Shown here: positions 32,301 to 42,109 of the stretch, piece by piece | Layout of the letters: the number at the start of each line of letters is the position of its first letter | Position numbering within the stretch: the stretch's first letter is position 1 | Origin: Trachythela sp. YZ-2020 | Lineage: Eukaryota > Cnidaria > Anthozoa > Malacalcyonacea > Clavulariidae | Direction: 5' to 3' | NCBI GenBank assembly: GCA_016169945.1 | Contig: JADLSH010000315.1 | Span: 1-64,000 of the forward strand | DNA length: 64,000 nt | Notes under the pieces: model-generated | Told to the model about the DNA's origin: nothing | What the model saw: only the letters and a program-made list of their open reading frames with translations | Database searches by the model: none | Translations under genes and position numbers: made by a program

Positions 32301-33047
32301 TACAAATTCCATACTAATTGTCATTTTCATATTATGGAAACACTATATAAAATTAATATAATATTGAAATAAATATAAAAATTATTAGCATTTGAATATT
32401 CTTCCATAGCCGATGGTCTCATCAGACCTAAACGTATTTGTAAACAGTTATAACTAAACCAATGCAGGAATTAGCAACTTTAAGAGGAGTGGTGCTTCGT
32501 CTTAAGGGCACCCCATATAGTGTGACAAAAAAACGTTTTTCCCATCGTTTTAGCTGGAAAAAAGGGTACTTTGAAGAAGTTGGGGGCAAATGCTCCCTAT
32601 GCTTTTCCCGCGGGTTCCAACGCCACTGAACAAATGTATCATATGCAAGGATTAAACTAGAATAACACCTACTTAAAATAGCCGATATTCATCCATGCAT
32701 TTAAATAATACAAAATCTGAAGTCATTAATAGAATGCTAACGTGTATTAATATACAAAACGCTTTCCTAAAGCATTTTGCGTATTGCATTTTGCCCTATT
32801 AAACCCCCTCTCCAATTGGCCATCTCCGACGATGCTTGAAATGAGGATTTAGAGTAATCGTAGTGTTCTTATTTCTTCTATTCGAAACATTTTACAGATA
32901 TTAACCAATGTGTTTCTTCAAATGAAGCTTATTGACTATGTTTCTATCGTTCATTTAGCCACGGTTTATGTGGGTGGTGGAATTGGCGGCGTTGTTGGCT
33001 TTATTATATTTTCTTGCATTTGTTATTGGATCTGCGGTGGTTCATGA
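26357..33047 (+). CDS. CUB-domain type I membrane protein, five predicted exons (202 aa)
   Basis: Exons 26428-26449, 28723-28767, 30846-31199, 31974-32072 and 32959-33047. All four introns start GT, end AG and are phase 1, and the joined frame is open to a TGA. The TATA box is at 26357. Residues 1-22 form a signal peptide whose hydrophobic core YLILSFWFVASVYA comes from exon 2. Residues 25-139 are a CUB domain (Cys 25/54, extra Cys at 78 and 81, Cys 83/103; Asp84 and Asp123 at the usual calcium-site positions). Residues 141-173 are an Asn/Asp-rich stalk. Residues 176-199 are a Gly-rich transmembrane helix, followed by a three-residue tail. Likely a cell-surface binding protein, partner unknown. 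The first exon is one of ten look-alikes, so which one is used is open. A secreted form is possible if exon 5 is skipped. Confidence 0.7.
26428..26449 (+). CDS. First-exon unit 4, predicted exon 1 of the CUB gene
   Basis: CTTATAA at 26357-26363, 65 bp of leader, ATG at 26428, donor GTGAGT from 26450. Encodes MAVKHRF plus a phase-1 G, differing from its duplicate at 16741 by E to K at codon 4. It is the nearest forward unit upstream of exon 2. Confidence 0.6.
26450..27574. other. Intron 1 of the CUB gene, first part
   Basis: Non-coding. It begins with the intron sequence shared by all units (AATCTGTATTAGATTAACATG) up to the segmental-duplication end at 26678, then continues into unique AT-rich sequence. 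Confidence 0.55.
27575..28111. mobile_element. TA-flanked non-autonomous DNA transposon in intron 1
   Basis: Starts GAGACCTTTAGATTCAGG and ends in the near inverse CTCGATCTAAAGGTCTC, with TA on both sides (27573-27574 and 28112-28113). Internal subterminal repeats CGGTTTGCCG/GCGGTTCGG. 537 bp, no transposase. TA duplication fits a Tc1/mariner-type element (inference). Confidence 0.7.
28723..28767 (+). CDS. Exon 2 of the CUB gene: signal-peptide core
   Basis: 45 nt between a pyrimidine-poor AAAG acceptor and a CAG|GTAAAG donor. In the phase set by exon 1 it reads YLILSFWFVASVYA, a hydrophobic run ending A-x-A-like, suited to signal peptidase cleavage near the exon end. It enters and leaves in phase 1. 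The other frames have stops. I found no second copy of this exon near the other first-exon units. Confidence 0.65.
28813..28925. mobile_element. 113-bp hairpin MITE with 9-bp target duplication
   Basis: TIRs TAGCCTGCATAGCAGGCG and CGCCTGCTACGCAGGCTA extend inward as TTTGAAAGGGGAGGG-like arms. The 9-bp CTGATGGCC flanks both sides (28804-28812 and 28926-28934). A 9-bp duplication suggests a Mutator-like family. It lies in intron 2 of the CUB gene. Confidence 0.75.
28935..30845. other. Intron 2 of the CUB gene, remainder
   Basis: Non-coding, AT-rich, with a GAAT/GAAC tetranucleotide-type microsatellite at about 30425-30495. No second gene or RNA gene seen. Confidence 0.5.
30846..31199 (+). CDS. 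Exon 3 of the CUB gene: complete CUB domain
   Basis: 354 nt between TTTTTCATAG and AAAAG|GTAAGG. It encodes one CUB domain: GTIRGPGWPSQYPNN, then KCWRIYAP, CDSIEVFNG, GKFCTGSW, YLYVKFTSD and FTASYITV. One exon for a whole domain flanked by phase-1 introns is the usual form of a shuffled extracellular module (established). The extra CSRC pair beside the third canonical Cys is unusual. Confidence 0.85.
31200..31973. other. Intron 3 of the CUB gene with a minisatellite
   Basis: Non-coding. A minisatellite of about six imperfect copies of a roughly 31-bp unit (AAGACTGTATTAATTTTGAC followed by CCAGTCTT) spans 31712-31886. The open frame that runs on past the exon 3 donor to 31399 is interpreted as read-through into the intron. 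Confidence 0.6.
31974..32072 (+). CDS. Exon 4 of the CUB gene: Asn/Asp-rich stalk
   Basis: 99 nt after a long pyrimidine tract and CAG, ending at AAGAAAA|GTAAGT. Encodes SSNNNNDNID, eight Asn, seven Asp, then NKGSSKK. AAC and GAT codon runs indicate a coding microsatellite. Phase 1 on both sides. It probably spaces the CUB domain from the membrane; an alternative donor (AAAG|GTAGCA) exists inside it. Confidence 0.55.
32073..32958. other. Intron 4 of the CUB gene
   Basis: Non-coding, AT-rich. No repeat boundaries recognised. Confidence 0.5.
32959..33047 (+). CDS. Exon 5 of the CUB gene: transmembrane segment and stop
   Basis: After ATTTAG the frame reads TVYVGGGIGGVVGF, then IIFSCICYWICGGS and TGA at 33045. 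The helix has a Gly-rich GGGIGGVVG stretch that could favour helix packing, two Cys at the inner leaflet side and almost no cytoplasmic tail. A 5'-truncated copy of this exon is at 42393. Confidence 0.75.
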
Positions 33048-34073
33048 AGTTATGTTATGGACTAAAACGTTTCTATGGATTCTTAACGTTGTATATTTGT
33101 AACGTAGTAAATAATTAATAAGTGTCATAATCATACTTAATCATGCATGATATAAATTAGTACCAGTTAAGGGACCATTCATTATTATGGAGCAGGGGTA
33201 GGCCCGAAGAGACTGAATTGAAAACAGTGCCACATTTACCCAACTGCGAAGACCGCGATCCAAAAAATATACTTGTCATTGGCTTTCGTGGTAAATGTCA
33301 CACATTTATCTTCTTGTGCATGTTGCAATTATTAATGGTTGTTTGATGGATTGGCTCAAATATTATTTGTAATCCTTTATTGTGCAAAAAGCTGTCAATA
33401 GTATCTTACCCAACCTTCGATTGAGTAAAAAATGCATGATCACCCAACCCGGGGAATAATTCATGAATGGTCCCTATAATACGTACGCTCGTACGTTCGT
33501 ATGTTCAGAGGATTTTTCCAAAGTCAAAGCACGATTATAGTTATATATAACTGACCGTTATGATATCTACTCATGCAAAACTGTGGCGAACCTGTTATGA
33601 CGTTTGTAATGGTGTAAGTACCTGTAAGCGAGTTACCTATAATTAATTGCGGCCATGTTGTATTGAATGTACAATAACGAGCCGAAGTCTTTCATTATTC
33701 ATATATGTATTGGGTTTACTGCAAAGGTCCGTACATGCGACCGATTTTTTAAAACTCATTAATTAATCTCAGTCAAGTTTTTTGTAAGTTTTAATATACA
33801 GTTCTGTCGTTTATTAAATAGTTCTTAATCACAAATTCTCTCGTCTCTTGATTACTAAATATCGTATACATAGACGTGCGTTAGGGTGAAGCACTCATAT
33901 TTATCAAACTTTTCACATGCGCGTACAGGGAGTACTGTCTATTCTCACCGCCTCCCTCATTCCAGAGCGTCACCTCTCACTCGATCATGAAGTAGAAGCA
34001 CTAGGGCTGCGTTTACACAGGACCGGATGAATTAGAATTTGAACGATTTTGCGTTTCGAGTTCCTAATAACTG
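33048..34073. other. 3' flank of the CUB gene
   Basis: Probable 3' UTR followed by non-coding DNA. The first bases (AAGTTATGTTATGGACTAAA) and an AATAATTAATAAG-type A-rich stretch near 33110 could hold a poly(A) signal, but no canonical AATAAA close to the stop stood out. Duplicated at 42446-43460. Confidence 0.45.
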
Positions 34074-34304
34074 GTGCAGATACTCCTCCGCAGGCTTTTG
34101 TTTAGACTTGCCGCAAGTCCGCATCGGAATTTTTTCCTAGCTTTTAGAAGCGCGAGTAAAGTTGAGGCGGTGCATAAGTTGAAAAGGACTTTGCAAAAGT
34201 CTAGCTCTTGTTTAGCACATATCAGTGACACAAATAGATCGATCAGTGCTAATAAAAATAGCGATACTGAGTTCGCCTTCCCATCATTCTCCACGCATCT
34301 ATAA
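34074..34304 (+). pseudogene. Unrecognised open frame, B1 copy
   Basis: MQILLRRLLFRLAASPHRNF then AFRSASKVEAVHKLKRTLQK; basic and Ser-rich. It lies just upstream of first-exon unit 5 and is repeated at 43461. Relative to that copy it is frameshifted near 34265 and ends early. The 3' portion of the same sequence also occurs before unit 6 (37175-37245). It may be an old coding exon or repeat-derived; I do not recognise it. Confidence 0.3.
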
Positions 34305-34480
34305 TCAACTAACACGAACAACTCCCCTTGGAATTCACTTCAAACGACTGGGAACTAGGCAGGTGCAGATATTTGATCGATGAATATATTTAGATTCAAA
34401 TTGCTGTGTTTTAGTAATTTGCATGCTTTCGATCAATCAGTAAGACATGCACATACATTAATATTGTCCACACCACTGCT

Positions 34481-34574
34481 TATATAAGCTGCGCATTTGA
34501 TACGGAAGTGCTAGGACTTGACTAGTGACAATCTGAGGCATTACTTTGTATAATGGATGTGGAGCACAAGTTTG
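34481..34574 (+). CDS. First-exon unit 5
   Basis: TATATAA at 34481-34487, 65-66 bp of leader, ATG at 34553, exon 34553-34574, donor GTGAGT from 34575. Encodes MDVEHKF plus a phase-1 G. The leader lacks the usual GTGGA before ATG and has GTATA instead. Confidence 0.55.
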
Positions 34575-35509
34575 GTGAGTAATCTGTTTAGATAAACATC
34601 TTATATATTCCATAGGTAATGTAAATGATCGAAACTAAGAAAAGAGGCGTTGTCGCCTGTACAATGATGATCTTAAAATAGAAACTAAAGGAATTAATAT
34701 TAAGAACTCCCATATTTCGTCCCCACATGGCACAGGCACTCTTATATTCCAAAACAAATGTCAATGGTCCTAACATTTGTCTGAGTAATATCTGATTGTA
34801 TTTTATAATTGTTATAAAAAATGTTTACAAACTTATTTCATAAACTGCATTTAAAGGTTATTTAGCAATACGAGCAACAAAATCGCTGGAATTGCAGCAA
34901 ATATAAACTGATTTGAACGCATATTAAGGCTGTTGTGTAAGTACAAATGTGTGCGAATGATGTCTCATGTTTTGTAAGTAATGCACGAACATTTCAATTA
35001 ACATTCTTGGAAATTGTTTTTCTAGCTGCAATTTTGTTGTCCGTGTTACTTCATATGGAAGATAATTGTATTTCTTTAGTTTGGCCAAAAACGGTATATA
35101 TTTAAAGTTATTTATGTACTATTCTGTTGTATAGATACACAACAATATCCGACTTTCAAGGGCACGCCTTTTACGTATAGGTTCAAAATTACATCTTCCT
35201 GTTTTAGTATGTTTAAGTAAGCGTTATACAGGAACGTGCATGCAAGGTGGTCAAATTCAGAAATGCTGTCTTCTGGTAAAAACGCAACCATGCAACTGAT
35301 TCAAACGCATGTTAAGCGACAAATGTTTACGAATGTTGTCTCGTGTTTTGTAAGTTATGTTATATTACCTGAACATTTCAATTAACATTCTTTGATATCT
35401 TTGTTGCAATTAAGTTTCAGCAATTTTGTCGCTCGTGTAACTTACCTAAAATTTATAAGAACTGAAAGTATTTTTATTTCTTTAGTTTTGCCAAAGCTGT
35501 TAAACTTAA
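34575..35509. other. Intron-like downstream region of unit 5
   Basis: Non-coding sequence shared with 43970-45318, including hairpin-MITE arms around 34875-35050. No exon 2 equivalent was found. Confidence 0.5.
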
Positions 35510-35647
35510 AGGTGATGTTGCACAGGACAACTTTTAGCGACAACTCTCAATGCAAATCATTACAGAACGGTCAGAACCAATCAAATTTCGTATAGCATCA
35601 TTTGCATTGCGAGTTGTCACTAAAAGATGTCTTGTGTAACATCACCT
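35510..35647. mobile_element. TAA-flanked MITE (AGGTGATG family), copy 1
   Basis: Long TIRs beginning AGGTGATGTTGCACAGGACA and ending in the inverse. TAA lies on both sides (35507-35509 and 35648-35650). A 3-bp TAA duplication fits a PIF/Harbinger-type family (inference). Other copies at 39049-39188 and 45319-45460. Confidence 0.7.
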
Positions 35648-35785
35648 TAAGGTACTATGTATTATTCTGTGCTATACAGATCTAAAACAATGTCCGATTT
35701 TCAAGTCGGCATTATCTATAGGTAATTATCTAAAATCATAATCAATTTTAAGTATTTTGCAATAAGCAGTGGCAGACACTAGGGG

Positions 35786-36021
35786 CACAGAATAGGAAAT
35801 GACCAGAAAGGCCACTGAGCAGTGCAACGTGACACCCTATTTTTATGCAGTTATCTGGCCAGAATAGTGGCAGACCAGCCAGTTCAGTGTGTTTATTGGT
35901 CAGAAAATGCAATTGACTGGCTAGAATAATGGTAATGAACATGCGTAATGCGACATGCGCAGCGTCAAAAACTTCAAAGGTTCGGCCTCAAGTGGCCCTT
36001 CTAGTCATTTCCTATTCTATG
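35786..36021. mobile_element. MITE with GAATAGGAAATGAC arms
   Basis: CACAGAATAGGAAATGACCAG with an inverse CTAGTCATTTCCTATTCTATG about 235 bp downstream, and inner arms around GGCCACT/AGTGGCC. CTAGGGG occurs on both sides and may be the target duplication. Confidence 0.6.
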
Positions 36022-36632
36022 CTAGGGGGGTCAAGGGGGGCGGTCGCCACTCCCCCCCCTCCACCCGCAATAATTTCTTAATTTCTTAATAACTCTCGAA
36101 ATATATTTGGACATTGAAAGAAAACAATAAGGATTTCAGTATTAATTGGCAAATTTTAAAACATTCTATTTCGCACACGGGAGGATCAAAACGATGCAAT
36201 TTATGTTTAGCAGGAATTGTTTACTCAACAAAAGAGCTGAAATAATTTCACGGTGTCGTCGTAACAAATTTCGCGTAAACAACGCAAACAAAGCCATGAA
36301 TTCACACATTGTCTCCCACATACACCCCCACGTTCCGGCAGGAAGCATATAAGCGGTCATTTCTTTCAATACTTGTCACTTCCTGATGATTATTTTACAG
36401 ATGAAACAGCCTATTGCAGACCAGTTTTGAGGTAAGCGAAAATCTATAATTTGCTCTAACTATATGTTGTCGAACACTCTTTGCGTTTCGTAGACGTAAA
36501 CCTACATGTATATTACGATAAAATATCAAGCTGAGGTCTTGCTGTATTGACCGAGCGATAGCGAGGTCAATACAGCAAGACCGAGGCTTGATATTTTACC
36601 GTACAGACCGAACAGTCGAAGTTAGTAAGTTG
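36022..36632. other. Non-coding with an 80-bp hairpin
   Basis: Contains a strong palindrome at about 36517-36601: GGTCTTGCTGTATTGACC, a 10-bp loop and GGTCAATACAGCAAGACC, extended by AAATATCAAGC arms. A partial copy is at about 52733-52790, also followed by TTTATTATATGGCA, so the hairpin and the next element probably belong to one transposon family. Confidence 0.6.
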
Positions 36633-37132
36633 TTTATTATATGGCATTTTAGACAACAAAAAACAATTCATTTTGCCAAAAATTGGTCACGCGAGGGCAA
36701 AGTACAAAGTCCGAAACTGAAAGCCGGTCATTTTCAAATGTCAAAATAATTTCAATGATACGAATATGTCTTAGTTTTTTACAAATTTATCTAATCTTAG
36801 CTTAGTAAAACTACTCTACAGTACCATTTATAGAATAAAATATAAAATTAATAGAAAATATAGTGATATTGAGCTATCGGATCAAGGACAAAAACAACTT
36901 TGCATGTTCGAAAAAACAAAAATATTCTTGACAAAACTTGATTTTATCCCTTGTAGTTATCCCTTTTCCGTATTTTCCGTTTATTTTTCATTGTTTTAAA
37001 TTATTTTTAAGGATTTTTTAATGCTCAAGTCGTCGCAGGGCAATAAGAATACCGTATTGCCCACGGGAAAATCCTGCCTCGTCAGCAACCAATCAGATTG
37101 CGAGATTCACCAAAACAAGCACTTGCCATATA

Positions 37133-37137
<5 letters not shown>
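36633..37137. mobile_element. Non-autonomous element with TTTATTATATGGCA ends
   Basis: 14-bp perfect terminal inverted repeats TTTATTATATGGCA and TGCCATATAATAAA, 505 bp apart. Non-coding inside. It ends in an AT dinucleotide microsatellite (37134-37167). Confidence 0.55.
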
Positions 37138-37169
<32 letters not shown>

Positions 37170-37249
37170 TAAGTGCTAATAGAAGGAGCGATTCTGAGTT
37201 CGCCTTCCCAACATCCTCCACGCGCCTATAATCGACTAGCACGAATCAC

Positions 37250-37930
37250 CAGGGTTTCCACTTTCAAGGAAATTTCCTTTTTCAAGGAAATTCTGACCCC
37301 AAAAAGGAATTTTCAAGGATGGAAAAAATTTAAGGAAATATTGTCAAAAGTCAGTAAACAGAGTTGTAAACAGTAAAAATATATTTTTTGCATATTTGGC
37401 AGCAATTTTTTATCTATAGACAATTTAAGAACATTATTACATGAAGTATTATAGTGTTTCCTTGGCTCATACCAGTATCACACGGCCCGGGGCCCCAGTA
37501 CCTTAGCAAAATGCCAACATGTCTGAAATCAAACATGTTGCATGGTCTAGCAATATGAATAAGTCATGAAGCGATCTCTTGCTGTTGATGAAGGTCAGAC
37601 ATCAGAGTCAGACGGCTTCGAATCTGACCTTTCCAATCAAGATGAACCAACCTTACCAACGGCCGCAACGGTCACATTGTCACAAATTGAATTGACAAAT
37701 GTCAAAATTCATTACAGCAATATTTCACTGTTGAATGCCTTTGAAATTAGCACTATAACACTAAACAGTCTAAAGATAAGTTAGTAGGGCTTTGGTAGCG
37801 CTGTAAGCAGTAAAATAACTAAAAGTCTTCTCAAGGAAATTTCAAGGAAATTTTATTCCATGGTCAAGGAAATCTAAGGAAATTTTGACACGAAAGTAAG
37901 GAATTTCAAAACTAAATAGTGGAAGCACTG
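37250..37930. mobile_element. hAT-like non-autonomous transposon in the unit 6 promoter
   Basis: Ends CAGGGTTTCCACTT and AGTGGAAGCACTG with 8-bp flanks CGAATCAC and CGAATCGC (37242-37249 and 37931-37938). Related unit promoters at 34308 and 43706 (ACACGAACAACTCC) show the uninterrupted site. Subterminal CAAGGAAATTT repeats lie in both orientations. A 72-codon open frame inside shows no known domain. Confidence 0.8.
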
Positions 37931-38088
37931 CGAATCGCTCCCCCCCGGAATTCACTTCAAGCGACTGGGGACTAGCTAGGTGCAGATATTTGATCGATGA
38001 ATATATTTATTTACAAATAGCTGTGTTTTAGTAATTTGCATGCTTTCCATCAATTAGTAAGACATGTATACATACATGCACATCACTG

Positions 38089-38171
38089 CTTATAAGCTGC
38101 GCATTTGATAGGACCTGATTAGTGACAATCTGAGACATTATTTTGTGGAATGGCTGTAGAGAACATGTTTG
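38089..38171 (+). CDS. First-exon unit 6
   Basis: CTTATAA at 38089-38095, shortened leader of 54 bp, ATG at 38150, exon 38150-38171, donor GTGAGT from 38172. Encodes MAVENMF plus a phase-1 G, the most divergent of the EH-type group. Confidence 0.5.
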
Positions 38172-39001
38172 GTGAGTGATCTGTTTTAGATAAACATGTT
38201 AATATATAATTAGTTTGTATATAGGTAAAGTAAAGGCAGTGATCGAAACTAAGAAAAGAGACGACTTTGTCTCGCGTACAATATAATGATGATCTTGAAA
38301 TCGAAACTATAAGAATTGATATTGTAATTCCAGATCTAGATTTCTTCATTCCAAAACAAATGTTAACTGTCCTACTAAATTTCTGAGCAAATTGTTATCT
38401 CAATAGCATCTGAGTATATTGTAATTGTTATATACAATGTTTATAAACCTATTTTATAAACTGTATTTAAAGGTGATTTAGTAATACGAGCAACAAAATT
38501 GCTGGAAATTGCACGAAATAAAAACTGATTTGACCGCGCATATTAACTGTTGTGTGCAATTTAAATGGATGTGTGCGAATGTTGACTCATATGTGTAAGT
38601 TATATATGCACGAACATTTCAATTAACATTCTTTGAAATTAATTTTTGTTTCGAGTTGCAACAATATTTAGTTGTGCGTATTACTTCATATGGAAGATAA
38701 TTGTATTTCTTTAGTTTGGCCAAAAACGGTATATATTGAAAGTTACTATGTACTATAGCTATTCTGTGGTATATATATACACACCAATATCCGACTTTCA
38801 AGGCCTCTCAAGGGCACGCCTTTTACGTAGGTTCAAAATTACATCTTCCTGTATTAATTAGTATGTTTAAGCAAGCGTTATACAGGAACGTGCAAGGTGG
38901 TCAAATTCAGAAATGTTGCAGCGATTATATTGCTTGTGTAACTTACTTAAAATTTATAAGTACTGAAAGGTATTTGTATTTCTTTAGTTTGGCCAAAATC
39001 G
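38172..39001. other. Intron-like downstream region of unit 6
   Basis: Non-coding and homologous to the regions after units 5 and 7, including the hairpin-MITE arms. No exon 2 equivalent seen. Confidence 0.45.
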
Positions 39002-39243
39002 AACATTGTTCTAGATCTGTATAGCACAGAATAATACATAGTACCTTAAGGTGATGTTATACACAGGGCAACTTTTAGCGACAACTCGCAATGCAAATCA
39101 TTACAGAACTGTCAGAACCAGTCAAATTTCGTATAGCCTCGTTTGCATTGCGAGTTTTCGCTAAAAGATGTCCTGTGTAACATCACCTTAAGGTACTATG
39201 TACTATTCTGTGTTATACAGATCTAGAACAATGTCCGATTTTC
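39002..39243. repeat. 240-bp palindrome centred on a TAA-flanked MITE copy
   Basis: The AGGTGATG-family MITE (39049-39188) is flanked by inverted host sequence: GAACATTGTTCTAGATCTG on the left and CAGATCTAGAACAATGTCCG on the right. The inversion therefore extends beyond the MITE ends. Confidence 0.75.
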
Positions 39244-39439
39244 AAGCCTTTAAGGTAGGGCCAAAATTACATCTTCCTGTATTAATTAGTAGGTTTAAGT
39301 AAGCGTTCATACAAGGAAGTAGATGACGGTCAAGTTCAGAAATGTTAACGCAAGCGACCATTCATCATCATCGACAAAACTGCTACATGCATGCATATAC
39401 AGTTCCTAGTATAGTTTAATACTGTTTTAGGAGTAATTC

Positions 39440-39719
39440 ATTAAAGCATTAAAGCATATACCCAAAGCAAGATTATGATCAAGCATTAATCGAGACCAAA
39501 CTACAAACTTTGGAGGAACGTAGGGATGATTTATGCGTATCCTTAATTAAGAAAATGCTAGAGCCAAATCATAAACTTCATAGCCTATTACCAATGAAAC
39601 TAGAATATGTTAGACAAAAGAAAACAAGAGCTAATACTCAAAGGATATATAATTTCTCTTGTAAAACTGAACGTTTTAAACATAGTACATTGGTTTATTC
39701 TATAGACTTGCATGTATAA
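39440..39719 (+). pseudogene. C-terminal relic of a further LINE ORF2 (LINE E)
   Basis: Open to a TAA at 39717. It reads LIETKLQTLEERRDDLCVSL, then NHKLHSLLP and YNFSCKTERFKHS, matching the extreme C-terminus of a CR1/L2-type ORF2 (..L..L..RR..LC..L......HKLH.LLP...). No RT part is present. LINE D begins a few bases downstream. Confidence 0.55.
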
Positions 39720-39742
39720 TTCTAAATAATGGATAAACCGTA

Positions 39743-40795
39743 ATGGATCATAATTCAACCATTTTGACTAGCATCACTGATCTTTATGGCTTACAACAGT
39801 TAATAAGCGAACCAACTCGCATAACCAAGTCATCTTCAACACTAATTGACTTGATATTTACCAATTCGCCTGATAAGATTGTTTGCTCCGGTGTCTCTCA
39901 TATCAGTATCAGTGATCATAGCCTAATTTATGCTTTTCGTAAACTTTCAACTGGTTTATTTACTAAGGGCCACTCTACTGTGACCTATAGAAAGTTTAAG
40001 AATTTTGATTCTGCAAGTTTCAGAAACGATATCTGGCTGCAGAATTGGGATGAAATTAGGGCACATGATAACCCAAATGACATGTGGCATGTTTGGAAAA
40101 ATATATTTAATAGTGTTGTTGAAAGACATGCACCTTTGTGTACAAAGCGTATTAGGGCTTCTAAATCGCCTTGGATTACCCCTTACTTAAAACAACGCAT
40201 GCATGATCGAGATATTTTGAAGATAAAAGCGTGCAGCTCTAATGACCCAGCTGATTGGCACGCTTTTAAGAGAACTCGCAATATTGTAAATACTGAAATC
40301 ATACATGCCAAAGAAATGTATTACACGAGCGCTTTTCACGAAAATAAAAGCAATTCGAAAAAGACTTGGAATATAATTAATGAACCAACTTCAAGAAAAC
40401 AACACATCTCGCACGTAAAGGAAATTGAATTGAACGGCTGTTCTATAAGCGGCTCTCAAAAATTATCTGAGGCGTTTAACGATCATTTCGCTGATATTGG
40501 GCCAAAGCTTGCCGATAAAATACCTTGTAACGAAAACAGTCGTTCTCATTTAGATTACCTTTCAAGTAACGAAAGTGGAGCTAGTACTAGTTTTCAACTG
40601 AAGACAACAAGTTCGTCTATAGTCTTTTCTCTTCTATCCAAACTTAGCAAATCTAAAGCAACTGGTTTGGATAAAATTTCAGCTAGGCTTCTTCGTGAAT
40701 GCCCTGATTTGATTTCAGATTCTCTAAGTATAATTTTTAACTGCTCCATTATCACGGGTATATTCCCGACGATTGGAAATGTTCAAAGGTCATAC
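39743..40795 (+). pseudogene. LINE D ORF2 part 1 (EN end, linker, RT start)
   Basis: Begins near the end of the endonuclease (LQQLISEPTRITKSSSTLID, ISDHSLIY with the catalytic SDH). It continues through the linker SPWITPYLKQRMHDRD into RT block 1 (KSKATGLDKISARLLRECPD) and is lost by a frameshift after GIFP. Confidence 0.8.
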
Positions 40796-41481
40796 CATTA
40801 TTACAAGGGAAACGTAAGGATCTCAATAACTATCGGCCCATCTCTATTATTCCTATTGTGGCCAAAGTTTTTGAGAGGATTATTTATGATCAAGTCAATT
40901 TTTTTCTTATGGATAACAAATTACTTTCAACTAGTCAATCAGGATTCCGAAGCCTACATTCCACAGTTACTGCTCTTCTCGAAGCCACAAACGACTGGGC
41001 GTACAACATCGATCACGGTAACGTAAACGCAGTAGTTTTCTTAGATCACAAAAAAGCGTTTGACACCGTAGATCATGCAATTCTTTTATCTAAATTAAAT
41101 GCATATGGTATAGGAAGTGAATGGTTTAAATCTTACCTAAGCGATCGTAATCAAAAATGCTTCGTGAACGGTTTTCTATCACCGAACCGCTCACTGTCCT
41201 GTGGTATCCCGCAGGGGACTATCTTGGGGCCATTACTATTTTTAATTTATATAAATGATTTGCCCAATTGCCTCGAACATTCCCAGGCACGTATGTATGC
41301 AGACGACACTCATTTGACGTTGGCAAGCAATAACGTTCGTGATATTAATCAGAATCTGAATCAAGACCTTGTCAACGTTAGTGAGTGGCTTATCGCAAAC
41401 AAGCTTACTTTAAATCAATCTGTTAATCGGTTCAAGGCAAAGATTATGTACGTTGAGCCCATTACCATCTCTGGGAATTGA
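40796..41481 (+). pseudogene. LINE D ORF2 part 2 (RT core)
   Basis: From the YRPIS-like region through VAKVFERIIYDQ, SGFRSLHST, VVFLDHKKAFDTVDH, GIPQGTILGPLLFLIYIND and MYADDTHLT (catalytic DD near 41295). The next block is frameshifted near 41450. Confidence 0.85.
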
Positions 41482-42109
41482 TGGGATCCCTGTTAATCAG
41501 GTTTCGCTTACAAAGTCTCTAGGTGTACTGATTGATGAAAATCTGTCTTGGAATATGCATATCAATAAGCTAATTAAAAAGATTGCATCAAGCATTGGAG
41601 CTATAAAACGTGTAAGGCCTTTTGTTCCATTTACGACTCTGCAGTATATTTACAATTCGTTAGTGCAACCGCATTTTAATTATTGCTGCGTCGTCTGGGA
41701 TAATTGTAACAAAACCTATGCTGATAAGCTTCAAAAATTGCAAAATCGTGCAGCAAGAGTGTTAACATCTTCTAGCTATGACATTGCTGCTGATTTTCTA
41801 CTAGAGAAGCTTGGCTGGAGAAAACTCGATACCCAGCGCAAGCTTGAAAAAGCTGTTATGGTCTATAAATCACTTAATGGGCTCGCTCCCGATTACTTGC
41901 GTCCCATGTTCATAGACCGTAGCAGCATCACGAACTACTCATTGAGAGACACCGAAGGCAAACTAGCTATTCCAAAGCCACGGACCAACTACCTAAAGAA
42001 TAGCTTTGGTTATAGTGGTGCTGTGCTTTGGAATAGCCTTCCTACTGAGCTACGCAAAACAAATAATCTCAGCGTGTTTAAATCGGGCTGTAGTAGGTTT
42101 TTTAAATGA
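41453..42109 (+). pseudogene. LINE D ORF2 part 3 (RT thumb and C-terminus)
   Basis: Carries KSLGVLIDENLSWN, PHFNYCCVVWDNC and the tail YSLRDTEGKLAIPKPRTNYL, then SFGYSGAVLWNSLP and ends with a natural stop. This C-terminal pattern is typical for the clade. Confidence 0.85.

Larger units (their letters stand above)
32995..35710 (+). repeat. Paralogous block B1 (TM exon to first-exon unit 5 and beyond)
   Basis: From TTGGCTTTATTATATTTTCTTG inside exon 5 onward this block is highly similar to 42393-45463. It contains the 3' flank of the CUB gene, a shared open frame at 34074, first-exon unit 5, a hairpin MITE and a TAA-flanked MITE. B2 resumes after the TTAA element at 50690. Confidence 0.85.

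Noticed and set aside
35020..35075. Hydrophobic mini-exon candidate (after TTTTTCTAG) following unit 5
   Set aside because: The stretch is the right arm of the ACGAGCAACAAAATT hairpin MITE, other copies contain stops, and no GT donor follows in the right place.
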